Shown here piece after piece: positions 1 to 6,300 of a stretch of DNA of 21,328 nucleotides; the stretch's first letter is position 1, and each line of letters starts with the position of its first letter. Source of the DNA: a virus; the IMG/VR virus record IMGVR_UViG_3300050821_024006, positions 1 to 21,328 of that record. One strand, 5' to 3'. Under the pieces are notes generated by a model. The model saw only the letters and a list, made by a program, of their open reading frames with translations. It did no database searches and was not told the DNA's origin. The translations under genes were made by a program, and so were the position numbers.

Positions 1-99
1 ATCCGTCACCGAACTGCTATTCGGCTTCCCCGCCAACTCCTTCGCAGCATCAAACTGCTTCTTGATAGAAGTCCGGCTATAGAGGTCGTCGCGTGCCAT
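1..99 (-). CDS. Hypothetical protein, 5' end only (runs off the window)
   Basis: An ATG at 99-97 opens a reading frame that stays open for 33 codons to the left edge. The peptide begins MARDDLYSRTSIKKQFD. One base separates it from the stop of the upstream gene (TAA, A, ATG), which fits the tight packing of this operon. There is no convincing SD, so translation probably depends on coupling to the gene before it. The visible part is polar and charged with no recognisable motif. Its place right after the capsid gene and a probable decoration protein suggests another structural or head-completion protein, but that is inferred from position only. Confidence 0.6.
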   Translation of the reverse strand, partial: MARDDLYSRTSIKKQFDAAKELAGKPNSSSVTD

Positions 100-100
100 T

Positions 101-547
101 TTAGTTATACGGCGAGAACTCGATACGAAACGCGATGGTCAAGGCCGTCGCGCCGCTCGTGTTAGTCGCCACGTGTGTCGGCTTCAGCACCAGCGCCGAT
201 TGCGCCGTGTAAAGCAGTCCCAGACCCGCTGACGTGAAGTAGTAATCGGCCCACGTTATCACGCCGACAGCCTGTCCCTTCGTAGTCGATGACACATACA
301 CCATCGGCGTGCCGGTCGTATCCTGAAGCGAGAGCGTCAGGCCGGAGCCGCCGTCGATGGCGGGTAGCGCAATGGTGAAGTCCGACAGAATCCCGTTGTT
401 GGGGATGTTGCAAAGCTGGATCACGTCGGTCGTGCTGAGAGTCGTGTTCGAGGTGATAACCACCGTATCGAAAAGTTCGCAAGGATACACGCCCAGCTTG
501 GCCGGGTAGGTGTTGAACTTGCTCGCAGTGTATGTCGCGTTCGCCAT
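101..547 (-). CDS. Small beta-rich virion protein, possible capsid decoration protein
   Basis: 148 residues starting at ATG 547 with a strong SD (AGAGGAG, spacer ATAAC). It lies 11 bases after the stop of the major capsid gene. The sequence is rich in Thr, Ser, Val and Ala, poor in charge, and reads as alternating beta strands, for example VVITSNTTLSTTDVIQL and GVITWADYYFTSAGLGLLY. There is no signal peptide or membrane segment and there are few cysteines (residues 23 and 46). Small beta-sandwich proteins encoded directly after the capsid gene are commonly decoration or cement proteins. I infer that role from location and composition and recognise no specific family. It could also be a head-completion or tail protein. 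Confidence 0.75.
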   Translation of the reverse strand: MANATYTASKFNTYPAKLGVYPCELFDTVVITSNTTLSTTDVIQLCNIPNNGILSDFTIALPAIDGGSGLTLSLQDTTGTPMVYVSSTTKGQAVGVITWADYYFTSAGLGLLYTAQSALVLKPTHVATNTSGATALTIAFRIEFSPYN

Positions 548-558
548 GTTATCTCCTC

Positions 559-1647
559 TTACTGCGCGTTGGTCGCTGCGGTGTTGAGCGTGTCGATGTC
601 GAGGCCGTAGGTGTCGATTCCCGTCACACCGAAATCGGTGCTATTGAACGACACCTTGACCAAGCCCCAAATCGCGCTCACGCCGATACCGATCTGCCGT
701 CCGTAGTCCCTAAGCTCTTCCAGCCATCGGAACTTCTGCGACTCGTCCTGCCCGCGTCCGAAGGCCAGCACCGCCGCTTGCGCGCCCAAACCTACGGCTC
801 GCTTGGTATTCGCTACAGCGGTTCCCGCATTCGCGACTGAGTTGGTCACACGCGAGTTCTCGTGGAGCAACACGCCGTGGTACATGCCCAGCGATTCCCA
901 GAAGATCGGGTTGTCGCCGATGTCGCCGCCGGTCATTGCCGCCTTCTCGATGTCGAGCCATTGGCCTGTCGAGGTGTTCTGGCGCATGTCCGTGGTCTGT
1001 GATGGGTGCATGACCCCGATAAACAACTGCTTCCCGCCTACCTTCACGGGGCGGATGCCGCTCGTCAGCGCCTTTGCGGAACGCACGAACGTATCCCAAA
1101 AGGTAATCTGGAAAGTGTTGGCGGATGTCAAAGACGCCGCGTCGGTGATGCCGGTGGGCAGAATCTGCCGCGTGATCGCGACCGGACTCTGCAAGCCGGT
1201 ATAGTTCACGTTGGTCTGCGGCGTGTACGAACCCAACTGGTTGGCTGCACCGTGGTCAACGCGCGCCGCGTACCAGTCGGCCAGCCGATTACGACCGATC
1301 TTGCGCCGGTCGAATAGTACGCGCTGGTTGCTGATAGGGCCGACGAGCAGAACGGCGTGCGCCAGTTCCGATACGGTGAGCGCATCGCTGTAGGTCGTCG
1401 GCGCTTCCTCGTTCCCCGTCAGGGTCTGGAGGTTGAGTACGCCAGCGCCTTGCAGCAACTGCGATACGCCGAAAGTAACGGAATCGCCTGCGTGCTTTTG
1501 CAGGTCGTCCAGAATCTGTATTGCTGAGGAATCCTCTTTCGAGGCTATGCGCATGAAGAACGCAGTCTGTGCGACCTGCGCCATCATCTGCTTGGCCCAT
1601 CTTTTTACCGTCAAGGCGTCGCCTGTCTGATAAACCCAATCCGCCAC
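559..1647 (-). CDS. Major capsid protein, N4-gp56 family
   Basis: This is the main shell protein of the phage head. I place the start at GTG 1647, giving 362 residues beginning MADWVYQTGDALTVKRWAKQ, because a consensus AAGGAG lies 7 nt upstream. A TTG further upstream at 1707 would only add a non-conserved Arg-rich leader that overlaps a hairpin. Features typical of the N4-gp56 (DUF4043) capsid family are visible: an N-terminal ALTVKRWAKQMMAQV stretch, then KHAGDSVTFGVSQLLQGAGV with the GNEE that follows it, then LADWYAARVDH, and in the C-terminal half LFIGVMHPSQTTDMRQN followed by NPIFWESLGMYHGVLLHEN. The length is close to the family norm. A sigma70-like promoter and a structured leader precede it, suggesting extra transcription for high-level synthesis. 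Confidence 0.93.
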   Translation of the reverse strand: MADWVYQTGDALTVKRWAKQMMAQVAQTAFFMRIASKEDSSAIQILDDLQKHAGDSVTFGVSQLLQGAGVLNLQTLTGNEEAPTTYSDALTVSELAHAVLLVGPISNQRVLFDRRKIGRNRLADWYAARVDHGAANQLGSYTPQTNVNYTGLQSPVAITRQILPTGITDAASLTSANTFQITFWDTFVRSAKALTSGIRPVKVGGKQLFIGVMHPSQTTDMRQNTSTGQWLDIEKAAMTGGDIGDNPIFWESLGMYHGVLLHENSRVTNSVANAGTAVANTKRAVGLGAQAAVLAFGRGQDESQKFRWLEELRDYGRQIGIGVSAIWGLVKVSFNSTDFGVTGIDTYGLDIDTLNTAATNAQ

Positions 1648-1654
1648 GTTGTTA

Positions 1655-1660
1655 CTCCTT
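1655..1660 (-). promoter_or_regulatory. Strong ribosome binding site of the capsid gene
   Basis: On the minus strand AAGGAG is followed by the 7-nt spacer TAACAAC and then GTG at 1647. This site decides the start of the capsid gene against the longer TTG-initiated frame. It sits just downstream of the inverted-repeat arm at 1663-1671, so folding of the leader could affect its access. Confidence 0.85.
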
Positions 1661-1662
1661 GT

Positions 1663-1729
1663 CGTTAAATCTAGGCGGATGTCCCTGTGGACGATCCGCG
1701 TTCGCAACCTATGTCGCTCTGATTTAACG
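1663..1729 (-). promoter_or_regulatory. Nested stem-loop in the capsid mRNA leader
   Basis: Within the untranslated leader of the capsid gene, a perfect 9-bp inverted repeat (CGTTAAATC and GATTTAACG, at 1721-1729 and 1663-1671) encloses an inner hairpin at 1675-1699. The inner hairpin has GCGGAT pairing with ATCCGC, one bulged base, GTCC pairing with GGAC, and a 4-nt loop ACAG. No U-run follows, so it does not look like an intrinsic terminator. It may be a stabilising 5' structure, an RNase III processing site or a translational control element. The pairing is seen directly in the sequence; the role is inferred. Confidence 0.55.
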
Positions 1730-1808
1730 CCGAGAGTTCGGGCGGTGAGTGTCGCGCTTGTGTCGCTGCGCTAGGCGGCTCGCTGACGTGGAGCTAACGA
1801 TAAGTCAG

Positions 1809-1837
1809 GATTTACGCTTCCCAGCGATTGATGTCAA
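1809..1837 (-). promoter_or_regulatory. Sigma70-like promoter upstream of the capsid gene
   Basis: On the minus strand a perfect -35 box TTGACA (1837-1832) is followed by a 17-nt spacer and TAAATC (1814-1809) as the -10 box. The -10 matches the consensus TATAAT at only 3 of 6 positions. It starts 6 bases after the stop of the exported protein gene and directs transcription into the 196-nt capsid leader. This is the only place in the window where a consensus -35 falls in a true intergenic space with reasonable spacing. Confidence 0.5.
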
Positions 1838-1843
1838 CGGGGG

Positions 1844-2284
1844 TCATGGACTTTCGATGAAATAGGCTTCGCAACCGTTCGTCGCCGCGCAGATGCAATC
1901 CCATTCCGACTGCAAAGCAGGGACGGTCGTGTTCGTCGGCGCGGTGTATGCGAAGCAGTTAGCGCCGGGAAAGACTACCCAGCCCGCACCAGCCGCTGTA
2001 GGCGCTGTCGTGCCGCCTGTTCCCGCTGCTCCGCACGTCTGTCCGGTAGTGGTTATCGTCACCGGACCAGGTGCGCAGAACATCAGATTGGTGCCGATAG
2101 TGTTCGCGGTCTGCGAGCCTTGGTTGCAGATCATAAACGAACTGCGCTGCCCGCATTCCGCTACCTTCACAGCCGCCGTGCTGACGGCAACGGGAGCCAT
2201 CGTTGTGCCGTTGGGGTTGATGTTAAATCCAAAGGCAACGGCTGGCAGCAGGGCAACAAACAAGCCTACGAGATACTTTTTCAT
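1844..2284 (-). CDS. Sec-exported, cysteine-rich virion-like protein
   Basis: 146 residues. The start ATG 2284 overlaps the previous stop (ATGA) and has SD GAGGGGG 6 nt upstream. Residues 1-19 form a classical Sec signal peptide: MKK, a hydrophobic core (YLVGLFVALLPAVAF), and probable cleavage after AFG. The mature part has eight cysteines, an even number that would suit disulfides in an oxidising compartment. The body (SSFMICNQGSQTANTIGTNL, then an Ala/Thr-rich middle, PGANCFAYTAP and a C-terminal YFIESP) resembles small beta-rich phage proteins with an 'R..l.I.N.gs...iG' strand pattern, though that likeness is from memory. A signal peptide on a gene between scaffold and capsid is unexpected. 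It may act in the periplasm or at the cell surface, for example in receptor masking, superinfection exclusion or assembly. Function unknown. Confidence 0.8.
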   Translation of the reverse strand: MKKYLVGLFVALLPAVAFGFNINPNGTTMAPVAVSTAAVKVAECGQRSSFMICNQGSQTANTIGTNLMFCAPGPVTITTTGQTCGAAGTGGTTAPTAAGAGWVVFPGANCFAYTAPTNTTVPALQSEWDCICAATNGCEAYFIESP

Positions 2285-2508
2285 TTGCCGCCCCCTCGCG
2301 GATTTGGCTGACGCCCCATGCCGTACGGCTTGAGCAAAGATTCGCCGCCCGCTTCACGTCTCAGTTTGCGCGCAGCCATGCGTTCATCGGGCAGTTTCGC
2401 CGCCACGTCAATCTGCGCTTCGGTCTTGCCTTCCTTGCGCATTTCTCCAGCAGCCTGCTGAAATTTACGATAGTCCCGATACTGAGCGTCACTCATCTTG
2501 CGTGGCAT
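2281..2508 (-). CDS. Small basic hypothetical protein
   Basis: 75 residues, start ATG 2508, one base after the stop of the upstream gene (TAA, C, ATG). It ends in an ATGA overlap with the exported-protein gene. The sequence is mostly helical and charged (DAQYRDYRKFQQAAGEMRKE, with DERMAARKLRREAG further on). It has a disordered tail ending GRQPNPRGGGK, closely resembling the end of the preceding small protein. No known domain is recognised. Its location between scaffold and capsid genes suggests a minor head or assembly factor, inferred from context. Confidence 0.72.
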   Translation of the reverse strand: MPRKMSDAQYRDYRKFQQAAGEMRKEGKTEAQIDVAAKLPDERMAARKLRREAGGESLLKPYGMGRQPNPRGGGK

Positions 2509-2509
2509 G

Positions 2510-2707
2510 TTAATACGGCTTTCCGCCGCCTCGCTCGTTCCGCCGCCGTCCTGTTTCGTTGTCGGTCGCCCGTCCGTGATGCTTCTTGTGATGCTTCTTG
2601 TGCATCGGCGGCTTCATCGGCATCGGCGCTGCTGGCGCGGGCGCTGGTGCTACCGCAGGCCCGCCAAACGGCGGCTGCGCTCCCGGAAACGGTACTCCTG
2701 CTCCCAT
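2510..2707 (-). CDS. Small Pro-rich, His/Lys-rich hypothetical protein
   Basis: 65 residues. ATG 2707 lies 4 bases after the scaffold stop, with an AGGAG 9 nt upstream inside the end of the scaffold gene. The first half is a low-complexity Gly/Pro/Ala segment (AVAPAPAPAAPMPMKPP). The second half is a dense basic run with HKKHHKKHH, ending NERGGGKPY. It is almost certainly disordered. The basic His-rich block could bind nucleic acid, metal or the acidic scaffold, which is speculation. Good SD, tight spacing and coding continuity support it as a real gene despite its low complexity. Confidence 0.68.
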   Translation of the reverse strand: MGAGVPFPGAQPPFGGPAVAPAPAPAAPMPMKPPMHKKHHKKHHGRATDNETGRRRNERGGGKPY

Positions 2708-2711
2708 CGTC

Positions 2712-3755
2712 TTATGCTCCTATGTCGAGTGACGCCACTCGTTTGTTAAAAGCCTTGTCCTTGGTCTTTTCCAGAAAGTCATCTTCCGGCATGTCAGCGA
2801 TATAGACGGCGAACTCCTGATTACTCATCGTCTGCCACTGACCCTGCACCGGAGTCTCCGCGCTCTGCGTGCGACCTAGTCCCTGCACCTTCTGTCCGTT
2901 GGCGATCTGGTCAATCTTGGCGTTCCCGTTCGGCTGCTGTCTCACGCCCGCGTTAGCCGGTGGCTTGAATCCCCATTGAGTCGCCATGTTGATGACGGCA
3001 TCAGCCAGCGGAACGCCTGCCTGAGCCGCCGACGTGACCAGCGCCATCTCTTCATTCGCAACGATGGATGCCGCCTGCTGCTCGCTGTGTCCGACGCTCT
3101 GCCAGAACTTGCGGCGCGCGTCGCGGGCGAAGTCCACGGCGGTATCGTAGTAGGCGTATTTCTGACGGCCCAAGTTAGCCTGCCCCTGTACCCAGTTGCC
3201 GAGTTGCTGTTGTTGGAATGCAGTCTGGAACTCCCGCGAGCGCCCATTGACAAATTGCTGGAGTTGTCCGACCTGTTGTTCGAGAGCGAGCGCCTTCTGT
3301 TCCGCGTCCCATGCACGCGCTCCAGCAGCGTCAACATCGGGGTCGGGACGCATCTTGGCGATTTCAGCTTGACGCGACGCATACTCCGCCCTTTTCTGAG
3401 CTTCGTCCGCCAAGTCCTGCTTCGCCTTGATGTTGGCGAACATGAGTCGCGTCTGTTCGGCTTCGTTGCGATACTTTTCAAGTTCTTGGCGGGTGTTGTT
3501 GCGCTCCTCTACGACTTCCTGAAAACGGTCGTAGGGAATGGTCGTCGGCTTCTTGCCCTTTCCCTTTCCACCTTCGGCGGTTTCGGGAGTCTCTATGGCG
3601 GCAACTTGCTCAGTCTCTTCGCCTTCGGGAGCGGGCGCGACGGCAGTTCCCGCTTCCTCGGCGGCAGCAGCAGCCTTTTCCTCTTCGGATAGGGCGTCTC
3701 CCGTATCTTCCAGCATCGGGTCAAAATTTGGTGCGGCAGCTTTAGCTTTCGGCAT
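2712..3755 (-). CDS. Capsid scaffolding-like protein
   Basis: 347 residues from ATG 3755, chosen because GGAGAG lies 8 nt upstream. A GTG at 3764 is also in frame but overlaps that SD. The gene overlaps the end of the ATP-grasp gene by 14 bases. The protein has an acidic Ala/Glu/Pro-rich N-terminal third (with SEEEKAAAAAEEA), then a Lys/Gly linker (GGKGKGKKP), then a long helical coiled-coil section (EVVEERNNTRQELEKYRNEA through LEQQVGQLQQFV). The C-terminal region contains IADMPEDDFLEKTKDKAFNK. This layout and its place upstream of the capsid gene match phage scaffolding proteins, which template procapsid assembly and leave before packaging. No protease domain is visible. The assignment rests on architecture and context. 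Confidence 0.8.
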   Translation of the reverse strand: MPKAKAAAPNFDPMLEDTGDALSEEEKAAAAAEEAGTAVAPAPEGEETEQVAAIETPETAEGGKGKGKKPTTIPYDRFQEVVEERNNTRQELEKYRNEAEQTRLMFANIKAKQDLADEAQKRAEYASRQAEIAKMRPDPDVDAAGARAWDAEQKALALEQQVGQLQQFVNGRSREFQTAFQQQQLGNWVQGQANLGRQKYAYYDTAVDFARDARRKFWQSVGHSEQQAASIVANEEMALVTSAAQAGVPLADAVINMATQWGFKPPANAGVRQQPNGNAKIDQIANGQKVQGLGRTQSAETPVQGQWQTMSNQEFAVYIADMPEDDFLEKTKDKAFNKRVASLDIGA

Positions 3756-5028
3756 GTTCTTCACTCTCCATAAAATTAGACCAGCGTATTCCTAGTTCCT
3801 CTCCTTCATGCACAGTCTCAAGCGCCTTCGTCAGCGCCCCTGAATCGTAAGTTATCCCCGTTCCCTTGATGGACTTCGCCACTTCCTGAGCCTCAGCAAT
3901 CGCCTCTTCCATCGTATCGCCCAAGCCAATCGCCCCGCCCATCTCGGCAATCTCGTTCATGCTCACCGCCCAATCCACGCCGTCGATATTGCAGTGCCCG
4001 TGAATCGCGGTCCTGTCGGGCCTGTCTATCTGCACGGCGATGGGCCGTTCCTCGAATGTCGATGAGCGTAGCACGATCTGCGCTCCATAACGTGCAGCGA
4101 ACTCAGGCTCTACCACCTCTCCGTTCGCGTAGCCCCAAAGCATCTCACCCAAGTTGGTAATCATCTTGCTCTGAAGCTCCGAAGGAGGGCTGCCAAACCG
4201 GCACGTTGCATCGATGAAATAAGTGCCCTCAGTGTTCTCCCGCGTCTCGGTCGAAAAGGCACCACGGTAGTTGAAGGCTTGCAAGGCGGGACGGAGTTTT
4301 TGTTGAGTACTACGCATCCGAGGGGATAGATAGGCTGTGCTACCAACGAAGGCGCTGTCTTTGACTTCGTAGCCAAAGAGACCAGCGTTAGGGAACTGGC
4401 CTTCGGCGCAGAATGTGTCGAATCCAATTTCGACACAAGGCCCGTCATCGTCTGCAATGGGCGTTTCGACGACAAATTCAGCAAGCGACCCATACGGCCC
4501 CAGTTTCATCTCGATCTCGTTCAGAATGTCTCTCGATAGCACTTCCCCCTGATGCTCGAATGTCTCTCCATCGCCCCGAAACCACGACAGTTTGACCCAT
4601 AGACTGCTGCTGGACCGCAACATCTCCCTCAGTGCCGCTACTCCATGTATCCCCACTCCAGCAGCAGTCTGTATGTCCAACTGTGCGCATACGTTCTTCA
4701 GGAAGGCTCGATCCCTTTCGAGTCTGTCTGCATCACCGGACCCAAACACAGGCATTCCCTGTCGCCGCAAGTAAGTCTGAAGCCCTGAGTAGCCGACATC
4801 TGGAAATACCACGAGGTCGGCTCGGTCGATGTGGTCGAAGAAATCGTCAATCCGCTCGATTCCGGCAAGTCCAATTCCAGGTAGCAAGTCTCGCGCACGT
4901 CGGAAGCTCGCATCGGATGGTGTCCAATATAAAACCTCGGCATAGTCATCCACCACGGCTTCTGCGAGCATGGTATAGTCGCCCCCAAGATCGCAGAACA
5001 TCACCGTCTTTCGCGACAAATCCGTCAT
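3742..5028 (-). CDS. ATP-grasp-like carboxylate-amine ligase (PurD-like)
   Basis: 428 residues. ATG 5028 overlaps the glycosyltransferase stop (ATGA), so the two genes are coupled. Residues 1-95 look like a pre-ATP-grasp Rossmann-like domain (TVMFCDLGGDYT, with ADLVVFPDVGYSG further on). The next part has the order expected of ATP-grasp enzymes: GSGDADRLERDRAFLKNV at about 97-113, a nucleotide-binding-type lysine in WVKLSW (about 146) followed by a Gly-rich loop FRGDGETF, FVVETPI at about 185-191, and YFIDATCRFG at about 270-279 in the place of the metal-binding 'ExNpRfG'. There the usual acidic and Asn positions read Asp-Ala-Thr-Cys-Arg. The C-terminal GLGDTMEEAIAEAQEV resembles the PurD C-domain. 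Such enzymes join a carboxylate to an amine with ATP. The substrate is unknown, and the altered metal motif raises the possibility of a specialised or weakened activity. Confidence 0.72.
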   Translation of the reverse strand: MTDLSRKTVMFCDLGGDYTMLAEAVVDDYAEVLYWTPSDASFRRARDLLPGIGLAGIERIDDFFDHIDRADLVVFPDVGYSGLQTYLRRQGMPVFGSGDADRLERDRAFLKNVCAQLDIQTAAGVGIHGVAALREMLRSSSSLWVKLSWFRGDGETFEHQGEVLSRDILNEIEMKLGPYGSLAEFVVETPIADDDGPCVEIGFDTFCAEGQFPNAGLFGYEVKDSAFVGSTAYLSPRMRSTQQKLRPALQAFNYRGAFSTETRENTEGTYFIDATCRFGSPPSELQSKMITNLGEMLWGYANGEVVEPEFAARYGAQIVLRSSTFEERPIAVQIDRPDRTAIHGHCNIDGVDWAVSMNEIAEMGGAIGLGDTMEEAIAEAQEVAKSIKGTGITYDSGALTKALETVHEGEELGIRWSNFMESEEHAES

Positions 5029-5798
5029 GCGTCATGGACCACCGCGCCGTTAGTATGTTCAGCAGGACCGACGATACAACCCCTATCAAACTTGTACTTT
5101 TTGTATTGTTCTGGATGCTCCTCAGCCAGCCATAGCTCGTAACTCAGCGCCACTTTCTTGACGTGCCCAACTTGGATGCCTGCGTGCCCCCAAATCGAGA
5201 ATCCAGCCTTCTTGGCGCGGCGGCAGAAGGTCAAGTCCTCTCCGAGATGGTGAATCTTCTGGTCGTCGGTGTTGAACGCCTCGTCGTGCCCGAACCACGT
5301 CCACTCGTCCCCGCCGTGAACCTTGAGAAGTCCCTCGAACACGGACCTGTGCATGATGCAGAAGCCCATGCCGATGGCGTCCACCGCTTGCGGCTGTCCG
5401 GGGTCTGGCTCGATGCGATTCACCGTCCGATATTTGCCCTTGTCAGTCTCCATGAACCAGACAGGGCAGAGATGGCCCTGAGCGAGCCGCGAGAAGTAGA
5501 TACCCGACACGATGGGCCGCGTCACGGGGTCCGCTATCTCGTAGAGCGCATAGACCATCTCAGGGCGGAAGTCGATGTCGCAATCGAGGGATACCAGCCA
5601 ATCATCTTTGGTCTGGAGGAACTGCTTGACCATGTTGTTGCGGTTCTCGGCTACATAGAGACCGCGCACGGGGATTTCGTTCTGAACGAGGCCGTTGTGG
5701 AGACGGTCGAAGATTTGCAAATCGCGCTTGGAGTCGATGAACTCCTGCTCTTGATTGCCGTAGCAGTAGCCGATGCTGACGGTGCCCTGATTCTTCAT
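5025..5798 (-). CDS. Glycosyltransferase, GT-A fold (family 2-like)
   Basis: 257 residues from ATG 5798, which overlaps the previous stop (ATGA). An upstream in-frame extension to 5882 would overlap the preceding gene by 88 bases and reads as non-conserved Arg-rich sequence. GT-A hallmarks are the N-terminal strand TVSIGYCYGN, the donor and metal site DDWLVSLDCDIDF (D72, D74, D76), an acceptor-side AIGMGFCIMHRSVFE (about 141-155), and GEDLTFCRRAKKAGF (about 186-200), where the ED pair is the usual catalytic-base position. No membrane segment is present, so it is likely cytosolic. It is followed without a gap by an ATP-grasp gene. Candidate targets are virion proteins, DNA bases or host surface sugars; its place among head genes makes a virion target attractive but unproven. 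Confidence 0.85.
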   Translation of the reverse strand: MKNQGTVSIGYCYGNQEQEFIDSKRDLQIFDRLHNGLVQNEIPVRGLYVAENRNNMVKQFLQTKDDWLVSLDCDIDFRPEMVYALYEIADPVTRPIVSGIYFSRLAQGHLCPVWFMETDKGKYRTVNRIEPDPGQPQAVDAIGMGFCIMHRSVFEGLLKVHGGDEWTWFGHDEAFNTDDQKIHHLGEDLTFCRRAKKAGFSIWGHAGIQVGHVKKVALSYELWLAEEHPEQYKKYKFDRGCIVGPAEHTNGAVVHDA

Positions 5799-6298
5799 GC
5801 GATGACCGGATGCGGCTCCGCGCTGGTAGCTGCGGTCCAGTGGCACGTCGGGCACTCGTTGAGAATGCCGACCGGCGCGCACTTCGACACGCTAGGCTTC
5901 GGGGCGGGCGGCAGCGGCTTGGGCGGTCCCGCGCTGATCGCCTGCTTCGGGATGACGAGTTGCGTCGGATGCGGCTCGATCCCCTTCGCCAAATCACCAA
6001 ACGTCCAGCCGCAACCCTCGACCTGGCAAACTTGCCCGGGCGATGCCGTCACAGGCGGATGCGCCGCGATGTCTCTCGGCAAACCCTTCGCCACGAGTTC
6101 GTTATCATGCGCTGCGATAGCCTTGAGATTGGCCGCTGCGTCCGTGTTTGCCTTGTCGATGGCTGCTTTCTTTGCTTCGTCATCGACACGCTGCTTCTCG
6201 GCGGCTTCGGCTTCCAGTTTCGCCGTTGCGACCTTCTCTGCGGCGTCAGCCTTGGCCTTTTCCGCGCTCACTTCTGCTGGAGTGGGTGTCTCTGCCAT
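5795..6298 (-). CDS. Coiled-coil protein with two Cys-Cys-His metal-binding-like motifs
   Basis: 167 residues from ATG 6298, with GAGG 8 nt upstream. A TTG at 6304 is in frame but too close to that SD. Residues 1-70 are an Ala/Lys/Glu heptad-like helix (EKAKADAAEKVATAKLEAEA). The C-terminal half carries two related motifs: C91-x4-C96-x-W-T ending EPHP, and C149-x2-C152-x-W-T ending EPHP, separated by a Pro-rich linker. Each could hold one metal ion, or together they could make one zinc site. The start lies within a few bases of the previous stop and the end overlaps the glycosyltransferase start. I recognise no family. A minor virion or adaptor protein is possible. Confidence 0.75.
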   Translation of the reverse strand: MAETPTPAEVSAEKAKADAAEKVATAKLEAEAAEKQRVDDEAKKAAIDKANTDAAANLKAIAAHDNELVAKGLPRDIAAHPPVTASPGQVCQVEGCGWTFGDLAKGIEPHPTQLVIPKQAISAGPPKPLPPAPKPSVSKCAPVGILNECPTCHWTAATSAEPHPVIA

Positions 6299-6300
6299 GT

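Noticed and set aside
1675-1699. Leader hairpin as an intrinsic terminator
   Set aside because: No U-run follows the stem on the minus strand, and it lies between a promoter-like element and the capsid start.
1648-1843. tRNA or other structured RNA gene in the capsid leader
   Set aside because: No cloverleaf, T-loop GTTCRA-like sequence or CCA end could be made out.
2976-3692. Plus-strand open frame of 238 codons with hydrophobic stretches
   Set aside because: Antisense of the scaffold gene; the Leu/Phe-rich content comes from reading its Glu/Lys/Gln codons backwards.
5799-5882. N-terminal extension of the glycosyltransferase
   Set aside because: It overlaps the zinc-motif gene and is not hydrophobic or domain-like; the ATGA-coupled start at 5798 leads directly into the first strand of the GT-A fold.
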